From assembly GCF_003261175.1 (NCBI RefSeq), contig NZ_QLNP01000078.1:1-64000 (forward strand): a stretch of 64,000 bases of DNA. Reading direction: 5' to 3'. The stretch is from Arthrobacter globiformis. Its GTDB lineage: Bacteria > Actinomycetota > Actinomycetes > Actinomycetales > Micrococcaceae. The notes beneath the pieces were generated by a model that did no database searches, was not told the DNA's origin, and saw nothing but the letters and a program-made list of their open reading frames with translations. Position numbers and translations under genes: made by a program. Shown piece after piece: positions 10,216 to 17,909 of this stretch. Numbering within the stretch: position 1 is the first letter of the stretch; each line of letters starts with the position of its first letter.

Positions 10216-11910
10216 TCAGCCCTTGGCGGCCAGCGACTCCGTCATGAACTCGGCAATCACCTTCTGCGATATCGCCACGTCCAGAACGAACACGCCGTCG
10301 TCGTGCGTGGCCAGCCAGCTCTCAAGCTGCCCCAGGTCGGCAAGGGTGTGGGCCTTGATACCGTCGGCACCCAGTGCACGTCCGACGGCGGCAAAGTCCA
10401 CTTCGTCGATCAGCATCGCCTGGCTGTGCAGCCCCTTTGCGGCGTACTGATGCAGTTCGGCCCCGTACGCCGAGTCATTGAGCACGACGACGACACCCCT
10501 GCGGGTGGCCCGGAGGAACGTCTCGAAGTCGGACAGCCCCATCAGGCCGCCGCCGTCACCGCTGACCAGGACCGTGGTGCGTTCGGGGCGGGCAACGGAG
10601 ACGCCCGCGGCAGAGCCGAAGCCGAGCCCGATGGACTGGAAGGCGGTCCCCACCAGTACCATGGCGTGCGGGTCCGGGACGGAGAGGTACATCGGCGCCC
10701 AGCCGATGAAGTGCCCGCCGTCCATGACCACGGATCGTTCGGCCGGCAGGATCCGGTCCAGGGCAGCGACGACGGCGCGCGGGTTAAGCCGACCGTCCGC
10801 CCCGAACTCGACAGGGTCCTCCACCGGGCTGGACGAACGGAAATCCGGTCCCGACACTTCGGGGACAGCATCCCGCCAGGTCCGCGATGCGGCGGCCGGC
10901 ACCCTTTCCAGCAGTCCCTCAGCGAACGGCAGGATGTCCGCCCGGATGTATTCGGCGCCGGCGTTCTGCCCGGCGTCGGGTCCGTTGTCGAGGCGGATGA
11001 TCCTGGCGTCTGCCGGGAACAGTGTTCCGTAACGGGTCTGGAAAGTGTTGAGGCTTGCCCCGACCACCAGGATGAGGTCCGCCTGGCGGGCGACGTCGAG
11101 GCGGTGGCTGCGGGTGAAGCCGCCGGCGATGCCGAGGTCCCACTCACTGCGGAACGCGTTGGCGGCCATCACGGAGGTCATGAAGAGGGCGCCGAGCCGG
11201 TCGCCCACTTCCCGCAGCAGGGCTGTTGCACCGGCCAGAAGCACGCCACGCCCGGCCAGGATGAGCGGCCGCTGGGCCGAGGCGAGCTGTTCCGCCACCC
11301 GGTCCAGATCGCCGGCTGCCGCCGGCCACGCGGGTTTGGCCGGAAGGGGTTCAAGCGGCACCGGGGCCTGCAGGGGAGCGGTGGCGAGGTCGTAGGGAAT
11401 GGCGAGGACTACCGGCTGGACGGTCTGCAAAGCGAGGTCGAAGGCTCGGTGGGTTATTGCGGCGGCGTTGTCCGGATGCGCCACCAGCGTGGTGACGCCG
11501 GCGGCTTCGGCCGCCTTGGCCTGGTCGATGTCGAACGGCCGGCGGCCCCTGGCCGGGGCATCTCCGACGACGAACACCAGCGGAATGCGGGCCAGCCGGG
11601 CTTCGGCGAGCGTTGTGTAGGCATTGGTGAAGCCGGCGCCGTAGGTGGTGGTGGCCGCCGCCACGCCTCCGGTGGCGCGATGGTAGGCATCGGCCATGGC
11701 AACGGTGGCGGCCTCGTGGCGCGCCGACGTGAAGGGGAAGCCGCGGCGTGTGAGCCGGCTGATGAGGTGGGCGTTGCCGTTGCCCATCAGCCCGAACAGG
11801 TGTCCCGCGCGTTCCGCCAGGACATCGGCGACGGCCGCCGAGACGTGACCCTCATCAGGAAGTGTGGGCGCCGCGGTGCTTTGCCGGGAGGTGGTTGAGG
11901 TGGTGGTCAT
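10216..11910 (-). CDS. Thiamine-pyrophosphate-dependent enzyme, acetolactate-synthase/2-oxoacid-decarboxylase-like
   Basis: 564 aa with the three-domain plan of the acetolactate synthase superfamily. The N-terminal PYR domain has the cofactor-activating glutamate Glu66 (SARHEAATVAMADAYHRATG). The central domain spans about residues 200-335. The C-terminal PP domain has the Mg-TPP motif GDG (451-453) with Asn478 (VVLNDSAYG), the usual 25-residue spacing. The reaction is a 2-oxo acid decarboxylation or carboligation in the cytoplasm; the substrate cannot be told. It is not in an ilv context (no ilvN/ilvC nearby), so branched-chain amino-acid synthesis is unlikely. It lies between gamma-CA-like and IclR genes, fifth in the operon. 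Confidence 0.87.
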   Translation of the reverse strand: MTTTSTTSRQSTAAPTLPDEGHVSAAVADVLAERAGHLFGLMGNGNAHLISRLTRRGFPFTSARHEAATVAMADAYHRATGGVAAATTTYGAGFTNAYTTLAEARLARIPLVFVVGDAPARGRRPFDIDQAKAAEAAGVTTLVAHPDNAAAITHRAFDLALQTVQPVVLAIPYDLATAPLQAPVPLEPLPAKPAWPAAAGDLDRVAEQLASAQRPLILAGRGVLLAGATALLREVGDRLGALFMTSVMAANAFRSEWDLGIAGGFTRSHRLDVARQADLILVVGASLNTFQTRYGTLFPADARIIRLDNGPDAGQNAGAEYIRADILPFAEGLLERVPAAASRTWRDAVPEVSGPDFRSSSPVEDPVEFGADGRLNPRAVVAALDRILPAERSVVMDGGHFIGWAPMYLSVPDPHAMVLVGTAFQSIGLGFGSAAGVSVARPERTTVLVSGDGGGLMGLSDFETFLRATRRGVVVVLNDSAYGAELHQYAAKGLHSQAMLIDEVDFAAVGRALGADGIKAHTLADLGQLESWLATHDDGVFVLDVAISQKVIAEFMTESLAAKG

Positions 11911-11943
11911 TGGCAGTCCTTGCGCTCGTGGGGTGGGAACTGG

Positions 11944-12480
11944 TCAGGCCGGATGCGCCACGGTGGTGGCGTCCCGGTGCCTCAGCGTAAGTGCGGCGTA
12001 CGTTGCGGCGTTCTGCCGGCAATGCTCGATCTCCTCCGGGGTGAGGGCCCGGCGCACCTTGGCCGGCACGCCCGCCACGAGCGAGCCCGGCGGCACCTCG
12101 GTGCCCTCGAGGACCAGCGCGTTGGCCGCCACCAGGGCGCCGGCGCCGATGATGGCGCCGTTCAGGACCGTGGCATTCATGCCGACGAGTGCCCCGTCGC
12201 CCACCGTGCAGCCGTGCAGCACCGCGCCGTGCCCCACGCTGACGTGGCTGCCCACGCGTGCAGGGTAGCCGGGGTCCGCGTGCACGACGGCGGTGTCCTG
12301 GACGTTGCTGCCCTCGCCAAGGCTGATGTCCTCCATGTCCGCCCGGATGACGGCGCCGTAAAAGATACCCGTTTCGGCGCCGATGCTGGCGGATCCGACG
12401 ACCGTGGCGGTGGGCGCCACCCACGCGTCGCCAGAGATCTGCGGGGAGCGGCCGCCGACGGCCAGGATGTTGTCTGTCAC
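11944..12480 (-). CDS. Gamma-carbonic-anhydrase-like hexapeptide-repeat protein (CaiE/PaaY type)
   Basis: 178 aa made of left-handed beta-helix hexapeptide repeats (about residues 15-135, e.g. VVGSASIGAETG, GAVLHGCTVGDGALVGMNAT) followed by a C-terminal helix (LTPEEIEHCRQNAATYAAL). The histidines of the metal site are visible in AVVHADPG and HVSVGHGAVLHGC. Members include true gamma-carbonic anhydrases and the CaiE/PaaY subgroup. CaiE sits with the CoA-transferase CaiB in carnitine operons, so the pairing here with a CaiB/BaiF enzyme fits that subgroup. Fourth gene of the operon, 12 bp after the transporter gene. Confidence 0.88.
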   Translation of the reverse strand: MTDNILAVGGRSPQISGDAWVAPTATVVGSASIGAETGIFYGAVIRADMEDISLGEGSNVQDTAVVHADPGYPARVGSHVSVGHGAVLHGCTVGDGALVGMNATVLNGAIIGAGALVAANALVLEGTEVPPGSLVAGVPAKVRRALTPEEIEHCRQNAATYAALTLRHRDATTVAHPA

Positions 12481-12492
12481 GATGGACCTTTC

Positions 12493-13857
12493 TTAGGTGA
12501 GGAAGGGAACGATCAGCGACGTCACGAAGAGCACCAGCGCCCCGCCGAGGCGGTTGGTGAGCGCCGCAAACGGCATCAGGTGCATGCGGTTCGCCGCGCT
12601 CAGGACGGAGACGTCGCCGCTGCCCCCGGTGTCCGCCATGACCAGACCGGGCGTGATGGAGGCTTCGACGAAGTTGAACTTCACGAGCCAGCCGAGAACG
12701 CCGGAGGTCAGGGTCGCGATGACGACGGTGCAGATGGTCAGGAGGATGAACAGGGGGTTGCTCAGCGAGGCGAGGACATCGGTGATGTCGATGTAGGTCA
12801 GGCTGACGCCCACCAGGAGGGCGGGGACCAGCACGGCGCCGATCAGGTCACCCCAGTCCGCCGTGGAGTCCTCCACGTCCTGGGGGAGCAGCCCGAAGAT
12901 CTTGACGGCGGCTGCCGCAATGATGGCCCAGGCGTAGGGGTGCAGGCCGGGGAGGAATGCGGCCATCAGGTTGCCGAAGACGAAGAGGCTGCCGGCGATG
13001 AGAAGGCCCTTGCCGAGGGCGATGAACGAGGAGGCGTCGCGCTTGGGCGGCAGGGTGAGCTTGTCGGAGCGGCCCTTGATCCGCATGAGCTGGCCGTGGC
13101 CGTTGAAGCCGACGAAGAGCTGCTTCTTGCGCTTGCCCAGGCCGTTGTAGATGCCAGCGATGAGGATGCATACAACGTTGGCCATGACGACGGCGGACAT
13201 CAGGTCGCCCATGAAGGTGGCGGAGTCACCGCCAGTGGCCGAGGCGTACATCTCGGACATGGGCAGGGCCCCGACGCCCAGGCCGCCGGCCATGATGGGC
13301 GCGGCGACAAAGAGGATGCCTTCGATAAATCCGAACCCCGTGAGGGCCGCGATGAGCCCGACCAGGACGAAGGTGGCGATCAGGCAGCCCACGACGGGGA
13401 CCGCGAAGCGCGGGCCGGCCTTCAGCAGGAGGGCGCGGGGCATGCCGAGGATGGAGCCTGCGATGATGCCGACGACGAAGAAGTCCAGGAATCCGTGTCC
13501 GTCGATGAAGTTCTGCACCACGGTGACGAGGTTCCCGGGCATCAGTCCGAGGAAAGCCAGCGTGGCCGGAGCGAACGTGCACAGGATTGTGGGCAGCCCG
13601 AAGTCGCGGACCACCGGGAACAGGTTGCCGATCCAGATGAAGAGCCCGCCGAGCAGGATGGTGGTGGCGAAGCCAACCACCATGGTGTCCGGAAGGTTGC
13701 CCGTGATTGCCGCTGTCAGGACCAGCCCGGCGAGGACGAGGTAGAGCGGGGCCGGAATGCTGGCGATCCTGAGCCGCACACGATCGTGGCTCTTCTCGCG
13801 CATTGGCCGGTCCGTAGGTTCGATGGTGAGGTCGGTGGTACGTGAATTTGTAGACAT
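12493..13857 (-). CDS. 2-hydroxycarboxylate transporter (2-HCT/CitS family)
   Basis: 454 aa from the second of two adjacent ATGs, best placed after GGGGAC. About 11-12 hydrophobic segments start near residue 35. The two 2-HCT signature loops are present: SATGGDSATFMGD in the N-terminal half and MADTGGSGDVSVLSAANRM in the C-terminal half (GGxG re-entrant motif with the substrate-binding region). The family moves citrate, malate, citramalate or lactate with Na+ or H+ or by exchange. Its place beside CoA-transferase and lyase genes points to import of the operon's substrate. The upstream frame to 14133 overlaps the lyase gene and was not used. Confidence 0.9.
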   Translation of the reverse strand: MSTNSRTTDLTIEPTDRPMREKSHDRVRLRIASIPAPLYLVLAGLVLTAAITGNLPDTMVVGFATTILLGGLFIWIGNLFPVVRDFGLPTILCTFAPATLAFLGLMPGNLVTVVQNFIDGHGFLDFFVVGIIAGSILGMPRALLLKAGPRFAVPVVGCLIATFVLVGLIAALTGFGFIEGILFVAAPIMAGGLGVGALPMSEMYASATGGDSATFMGDLMSAVVMANVVCILIAGIYNGLGKRKKQLFVGFNGHGQLMRIKGRSDKLTLPPKRDASSFIALGKGLLIAGSLFVFGNLMAAFLPGLHPYAWAIIAAAAVKIFGLLPQDVEDSTADWGDLIGAVLVPALLVGVSLTYIDITDVLASLSNPLFILLTICTVVIATLTSGVLGWLVKFNFVEASITPGLVMADTGGSGDVSVLSAANRMHLMPFAALTNRLGGALVLFVTSLIVPFLT

Positions 13858-13930
13858 CATTGTCCCCAAAACGTTTGGTGGGAAGACCGCCGCGGCGGCC
13901 TCTGGACGGGAGTTGAAGCAGGAAAAGGGT

Positions 13931-14806
13931 TTAGCGGGCGGGATCGAGAACGCCGGCCGCCGGGGAATGGGCGACGACGTCGCGGGCGAGCCGTACAGCC
14001 TCGGCGAGTCGGTCCTCGTCGATGCCGGTCTGGTGTCCGGCGTCGTGGAGGTGCCGGACAAGCTCCTCCGTGGCGATGTTGCCGTGTGCCCCGGGGGCGA
14101 ACGGGCAACCGCCGTAGCCGCCGAGGGCGGCATCGAAACGCACGACGCCGGTCTCCACTGCGGCGCTCGCGGTGGCCAGCGCCTGGCTGTGAGCGTTATG
14201 CAGGTGCAGGTAGTACGTGAGGTCCGGTTCGGCGTCGCTGACGTGGTGCAGGCTGGCCATCACCTGTTCGGTGGGCGTGGTGCCCAGCGTGTCGGCCAGC
14301 CCGACGTCGGTGATGCCCATGCCCATGAACGCACGCACCACGCGCAGCAGGTAGGCCGGGTCGATTGCGCCCTCGAACGGGCACGTGAAGGCGGTGGAGA
14401 TGCCGGCGAAGAACCGGATTTCCGGGAACCCGGCCACGGCCGCGCCGAGGCTGGCCAGCGCGTCCTCGATGGCCTGGCCGGCGTTGGCGTTGCTGTGCGC
14501 CTGACTTGCGGAGGTAACCACCTGAATGTCGGTGGCTCCCGCCTCGACAGCCCGCTGAATGCCGCGGCCGTTGAGCGCCAGGCTGGTGTACGTGACACCC
14601 GGAACTGCCGGCAGCGACGCGACTACCTCGGCGGCGTCGGCCATCTGCGGAACCCGCTTGGGGTTCACGAAGGAGGCGACCTCGATGCGCTTCAGGCCGG
14701 CGTCGACGAGCGCCTCGGCGATCTCGAGTTTGTGCGCCGTCGAAACGATGACAGGCTCGTCCTGGAGTCCGTCCCGCAGAAACACGTCAGTGATTTCGAC
14801 CTTCAT
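13931..14806 (-). CDS. Hydroxymethylglutaryl-CoA-lyase-like enzyme
   Basis: 291 aa from an ATG with AGGAGG inside the end of the preceding gene (2-bp gap). DRE-TIM/HMGL family: catalytic loop RDGLQ (residues 11-15), ASFVNPKRVPQMAD, metal ligands HLH (201-203) and the lid cysteine Cys234 in GGYGGCPFAPGA, all diagnostic of HMG-CoA lyases. It would cleave a 3-hydroxy-3-methyl-type acyl-CoA, classically HMG-CoA to acetyl-CoA plus acetoacetate; citramalyl-CoA-like substrates are also possible. The adjacent CoA-transferase would supply the thioester. Confidence 0.92.
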   Translation of the reverse strand: MKVEITDVFLRDGLQDEPVIVSTAHKLEIAEALVDAGLKRIEVASFVNPKRVPQMADAAEVVASLPAVPGVTYTSLALNGRGIQRAVEAGATDIQVVTSASQAHSNANAGQAIEDALASLGAAVAGFPEIRFFAGISTAFTCPFEGAIDPAYLLRVVRAFMGMGITDVGLADTLGTTPTEQVMASLHHVSDAEPDLTYYLHLHNAHSQALATASAAVETGVVRFDAALGGYGGCPFAPGAHGNIATEELVRHLHDAGHQTGIDEDRLAEAVRLARDVVAHSPAAGVLDPAR

Positions 14807-14808
14807 GT

Positions 14809-16044
14809 TCAGCGTGCCTCCTGCAGTCCGAGGCCGGCGATCTCGTCTGCATTCATGCCGGCGAGCTCCTGCAGGACCTCGGCGGTGTGCTGGCCGAGTT
14901 CGGGGCCGACCCATTTGACGCGGCCCTCGTGACCCGGGATCTTCGGCACGACGCCGGGGAACCGGATCAGTTCGGGCTCGTCCTCGATGACCACCTCGTG
15001 GGTCTGGATCATGTCGCGGGCCAGGTAGTGGCGGTCGACGGCGATGCTGGGGGCGTCGTAGACGGGACCGGCGGGCACGCCGGCGTCGTCCAGCTTGTCG
15101 AGGACCTCGGTGAGGGGCATGCTGCCGGTCCAGGCGGAGATGGCTCCGTTGAGCTCTTCCTCCCGGGCGCCGCGCGCCTGTGTGGCGAGCAGGGTGGCGT
15201 CCTCGGCGAGGTCGTCGCGGCCGATGGCCCGCATGAGCCGGACGAAGACGGAATTGGAGTTGCCGCCGATGACCACCTCGAGTTCGTCCTGGCAGAGGTA
15301 GGAGCCGGTAGGTACGACGCCGGGCAGCGCGCCGCCGGTGCGCTGCCGGATCATGCCGTAAGCGTCATAGTCCGGGACCAGCGATTCGAGCAGGCTGAAG
15401 ACCCCTTCATAGAGGGCGACGTCGACCACCTGGGAAGTTCCGGCCTCCAGTCCGCGGGCCTTCTGGAGCATGAGCATGAGGGCACCGATGACGCCGTAGA
15501 GCCCGGCGACGGTGTCACCCATGCTGGCCGCCGCACGGCCGGCCGGGCGGTCCGGCTCACCCGTGATGTAGCGCAGGCCGGCAAACGACTCAGCGGAGCT
15601 GCCGAATCCGGCCCGGTTTTTGTATGGTCCGGTCTGGCCGTAGCCGGAGATCCGGACCATGACCACCTCGGGGTTGAGTTCCTGCAGCACATCCGGGCCG
15701 AGGCCCCACTTCTCAAGGGTGCCGGGGCGGAAGTTCTCGATGACCACGTCGCACTGGGCGGCAATCTTCTTGACCGCCTCGCGGCCCGCCTCGGAGCGGA
15801 GGTCCAGGGCCACGGACTTCTTGTTGCGGCCGATGGTGCGGAACAGCATGGAGGTGGTGCCGCGGGTCTTGCGCCAGTCGCGCAGTTCGTCGCCGCCCCG
15901 GGGCTTTTCGATCTTGATGACCTCAGCACCGAAGTCACCGAAGAGGCGGGCGGCAAACGGGGCGGCGATAAAGCTGCCCAGTTCGAGCACGCGGATGCCG
16001 CGGAGGGGGAGGGCGTTGCCCTCGATGTGTAGTTCGTCAGTCAT
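14809..16044 (-). CDS. CaiB/BaiF family (class III) CoA-transferase
   Basis: 411 aa from ATG with AGGAAG upstream. N-terminal LRGIRVLELGSFIAAPFAAR and FGDFGAEVIKIEKP are the family CoA-binding signatures; the nucleophilic aspartate is Asp177 in AASMGDTVAG. Full length (about 400 aa). It moves CoA, usually from succinyl-CoA, to a carboxylic acid. With the HMG-CoA-lyase-like gene 2 bp downstream, hydroxymethylglutarate or a related hydroxy acid is the likely acceptor (inference). First gene of the operon, behind the promoter at 16115-16143. Confidence 0.93.
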   Translation of the reverse strand: MTDELHIEGNALPLRGIRVLELGSFIAAPFAARLFGDFGAEVIKIEKPRGGDELRDWRKTRGTTSMLFRTIGRNKKSVALDLRSEAGREAVKKIAAQCDVVIENFRPGTLEKWGLGPDVLQELNPEVVMVRISGYGQTGPYKNRAGFGSSAESFAGLRYITGEPDRPAGRAAASMGDTVAGLYGVIGALMLMLQKARGLEAGTSQVVDVALYEGVFSLLESLVPDYDAYGMIRQRTGGALPGVVPTGSYLCQDELEVVIGGNSNSVFVRLMRAIGRDDLAEDATLLATQARGAREEELNGAISAWTGSMPLTEVLDKLDDAGVPAGPVYDAPSIAVDRHYLARDMIQTHEVVIEDEPELIRFPGVVPKIPGHEGRVKWVGPELGQHTAEVLQELAGMNADEIAGLGLQEAR

Positions 16045-16075
16045 GTTCTTCCTGCCTGCGCATCGCGCGCCGATT

Positions 16076-16143
16076 TTCCCATTCCGTGGGAAGTGCTTGC
16101 CATTAGGCGGAGACACGATAGCAGTGCGGTGTGACGTGCGCAA
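16076..16143 (-). promoter_or_regulatory. Promoter and inverted repeat for the hydroxy-acid operon
   Basis: Read on the minus strand, TTGCGC (16143-16138), a 17-bp spacer and TATCGT (16120-16115) form a plausible promoter. Downstream of the likely start, TTCCCA-TTCCG-TGGGAA (16076-16092) is a 17-bp interrupted palindrome located between promoter and the ATG at 16044. This suits repression by the operon's own IclR protein. Site assignment is inference. Confidence 0.55.
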
Positions 16144-16209
16144 CAGGGCCGTGGTCCCTCTTTGTCGCGGGTGTGCAAATCGCGGGCCGCCGACGGGTTA
16201 GGCTGTTGC

Positions 16210-16968
16210 GTGCTTCGTCTGAAACGCCTCGCGGTTCTCAGCCTTTTCGCGTTCTGCGCCATCACCGCGGGCGCGTTCTGGCTCCTGGGCGCGACCAATG
16301 CAGGCGCGCCCGGCGCAGGAGTGCGCGCGGCCCTACCGGCTCCGCCGCAGGCGGCGGGGAAGTTCGTGCCGCTGGCAGGGGGCAGTACGCATGCCGTGAA
16401 CATCACCAGGACCGTTGAGCCGGGCTGGCTGGCCCGGGCCGCTGCGCAGGCCGGGATTCCTGCACGAGCCCTTCGGGCGTACGTGGCCGCAGTCAGCATG
16501 GCGAATGCCGATGCGCCGGCGTGCGGGATCGGCTGGAACACGGTAGCCGCCGTCGGGTTTGTCGAATCCGCGCACGGCGCCCTCGGCGGGGGCCATCTCA
16601 CGGCTTCGGGAGACGTGAGCCGTCCGATCGTCGGCCCCGGCCTCAACGGCGACGGCTTCGCCGCCATCGCCGATACCGACGACGGTGCTCTCGACGGCGA
16701 CGCCCTTTGGGACCGCGCCGTGGGGCCCATGCAGTTCATTCCCTCTACGTGGAAGCTGGCAGGGCGGGACGCCAACGGTGACGGGGTGGCCGATCCGCAC
16801 AATATCGACGACGCGGCCCTCAGCGCTGCGGGCTACCTGTGTGCCGGCGGCCGGGACCTCACCTCGAACCAGGGCTGGGCCGATGCTATCTGGTCCTACA
16901 ACCAGTCCGAGGCCTACCTGGCGCAAGTCGGCGAGAAGGCCGTTGAGTATGCGGACCAGGCGGGGTAA
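16210..16968 (+). CDS. Secreted lytic murein transglycosylase (MltB/SLT_2 type)
   Basis: 252 aa from a GTG (VLRLKRLAVLSL...); the frame is open upstream to 16162. Residues about 3-28 are a signal peptide or anchor (LAVLSLFAFCAITAGAFWLL). After a Pro/Ala linker the transglycosylase domain (about residues 75-250) shows VGFVESAHG with the catalytic glutamate, VGPMQFIPSTWKL, DGDGVADPHNIDDAALSAAGYLC-like elements and IWSYNQSEAYL. These are MltB-type motifs. It would cleave glycan strands of peptidoglycan outside the membrane. It is divergent from the CoA-transferase operon. Confidence 0.88.
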   Translation: MLRLKRLAVLSLFAFCAITAGAFWLLGATNAGAPGAGVRAALPAPPQAAGKFVPLAGGSTHAVNITRTVEPGWLARAAAQAGIPARALRAYVAAVSMANADAPACGIGWNTVAAVGFVESAHGALGGGHLTASGDVSRPIVGPGLNGDGFAAIADTDDGALDGDALWDRAVGPMQFIPSTWKLAGRDANGDGVADPHNIDDAALSAAGYLCAGGRDLTSNQGWADAIWSYNQSEAYLAQVGEKAVEYADQAG

Positions 16969-17079
16969 CCCGGACCGGATAGGGCCGGCTCCCGCTTGTG
17001 GGGGTTTGCGTGTCAGAGGCTGAGCTCAGCCCGTCTTCGCAGGGCAGGCCTAGGCGGGTGCCTCAGGCCTCACGCCGGC

Positions 17080-17730
17080 TCACCATCTCTTTGATCCAGC
17101 TCGGCGCGAAGGCGAGGTGCAGTTGGGCGGGGTCGGGTAATCCTTCAGGACTTCCAACCGTTCGCCGATGTCGATGGCCCGGGCCCGGTGGCCTGCGTGC
17201 TCGATGCCGATCTGCGCCAAGGTGTGGTTCATCGCCCACTGCAACCGGTCAGGGGCGTCTTTCATTTCCGCCTCGATGGTGTCCAGCAGCCCTGGCAGGT
17301 TGAGCCCCTCGGGCTTCTTTGCGACCCGCTCCGTGGTCAGGGCCCAGCCGGCACTCGCGACCACCTGGTCGGGATCGTCAGTCCAGGCGGTGCGGAGCTC
17401 TTCGGCGTGCGGGCTCTTCTTCACCACGTAGTTCACCAGCCAGTCATGCACCTTGGGTGCGCGCGCCTGGCGCAGCATGGCGTCCAGTTCCTGCTGCTCG
17501 AAGGCCTTCGGCCGGCAGATCAGCAATGACAGCAACCGGGCGGCGGTGTCATCCGTGGCCCACAATTCACGGGCCAGCTCGTGCTGCGTCTTCAGCCGCT
17601 TCGCGACCGCGCGCAACGCGGACAGGTTCACGCCGTGGTCGTCGCCGCGCCGCTGGTTCGCCTCCCGCATCTTTGGATCCTCGAGCGCGGCCAGTTCGGT
17701 CATCACGGCGTCTTTTGTTGCCTCGGCCAT
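17080..17730 (-). CDS. AlkD-like DNA alkylation repair protein, C-terminus altered by an apparent frameshift
   Basis: 216 aa from ATG (AGGAG 5 nt upstream). The protein is a stack of helices like the HEAT-repeat alkylpurine glycosylase AlkD, including LRAVAKRLKTQHELARELWATDD, KVHDWLVNYVVKKSPHAEEL and LQWAMNHTLAQIG. It ends abnormally: ...YPTPPNCTSPSRRAGSKRW. In the alternative frame the DNA reads FAPSWIKEMVSRREA and stops at 17063-17065, as expected for the family C-terminus. One missing base near 17111 explains this. It may be a recent mutation or a sequencing error; function of the shortened product is uncertain. Confidence 0.85.
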   Translation of the reverse strand: MAEATKDAVMTELAALEDPKMREANQRRGDDHGVNLSALRAVAKRLKTQHELARELWATDDTAARLLSLLICRPKAFEQQELDAMLRQARAPKVHDWLVNYVVKKSPHAEELRTAWTDDPDQVVASAGWALTTERVAKKPEGLNLPGLLDTIEAEMKDAPDRLQWAMNHTLAQIGIEHAGHRARAIDIGERLEVLKDYPTPPNCTSPSRRAGSKRW

Positions 17731-17909
17731 CACTGCTCCTGCTCGCGAAGTGCCTTCGCTCGTATTGTAGGACGGCGGCGGGCGAGGGCTGGAATCACGC
17801 GGCCCAGCGGCGTAGCTTCATTGAACGAGGGTCGGCCGTCGCATCCGAGCGGTTCCATGCGCGGGCAGCCCTTCGATGTGGCGTTCAGGTCAATTCTGTA
17901 GGAGCCCGG

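Noticed and set aside
10066-13845. Very long plus-strand open frames (610 and 641 codons) across the hydroxy-acid operon
   Set aside because: They are antisense to genes with clear family motifs and encode low-complexity Gly/Asp/His/Arg-rich strings; such frames are usual in high-GC DNA.
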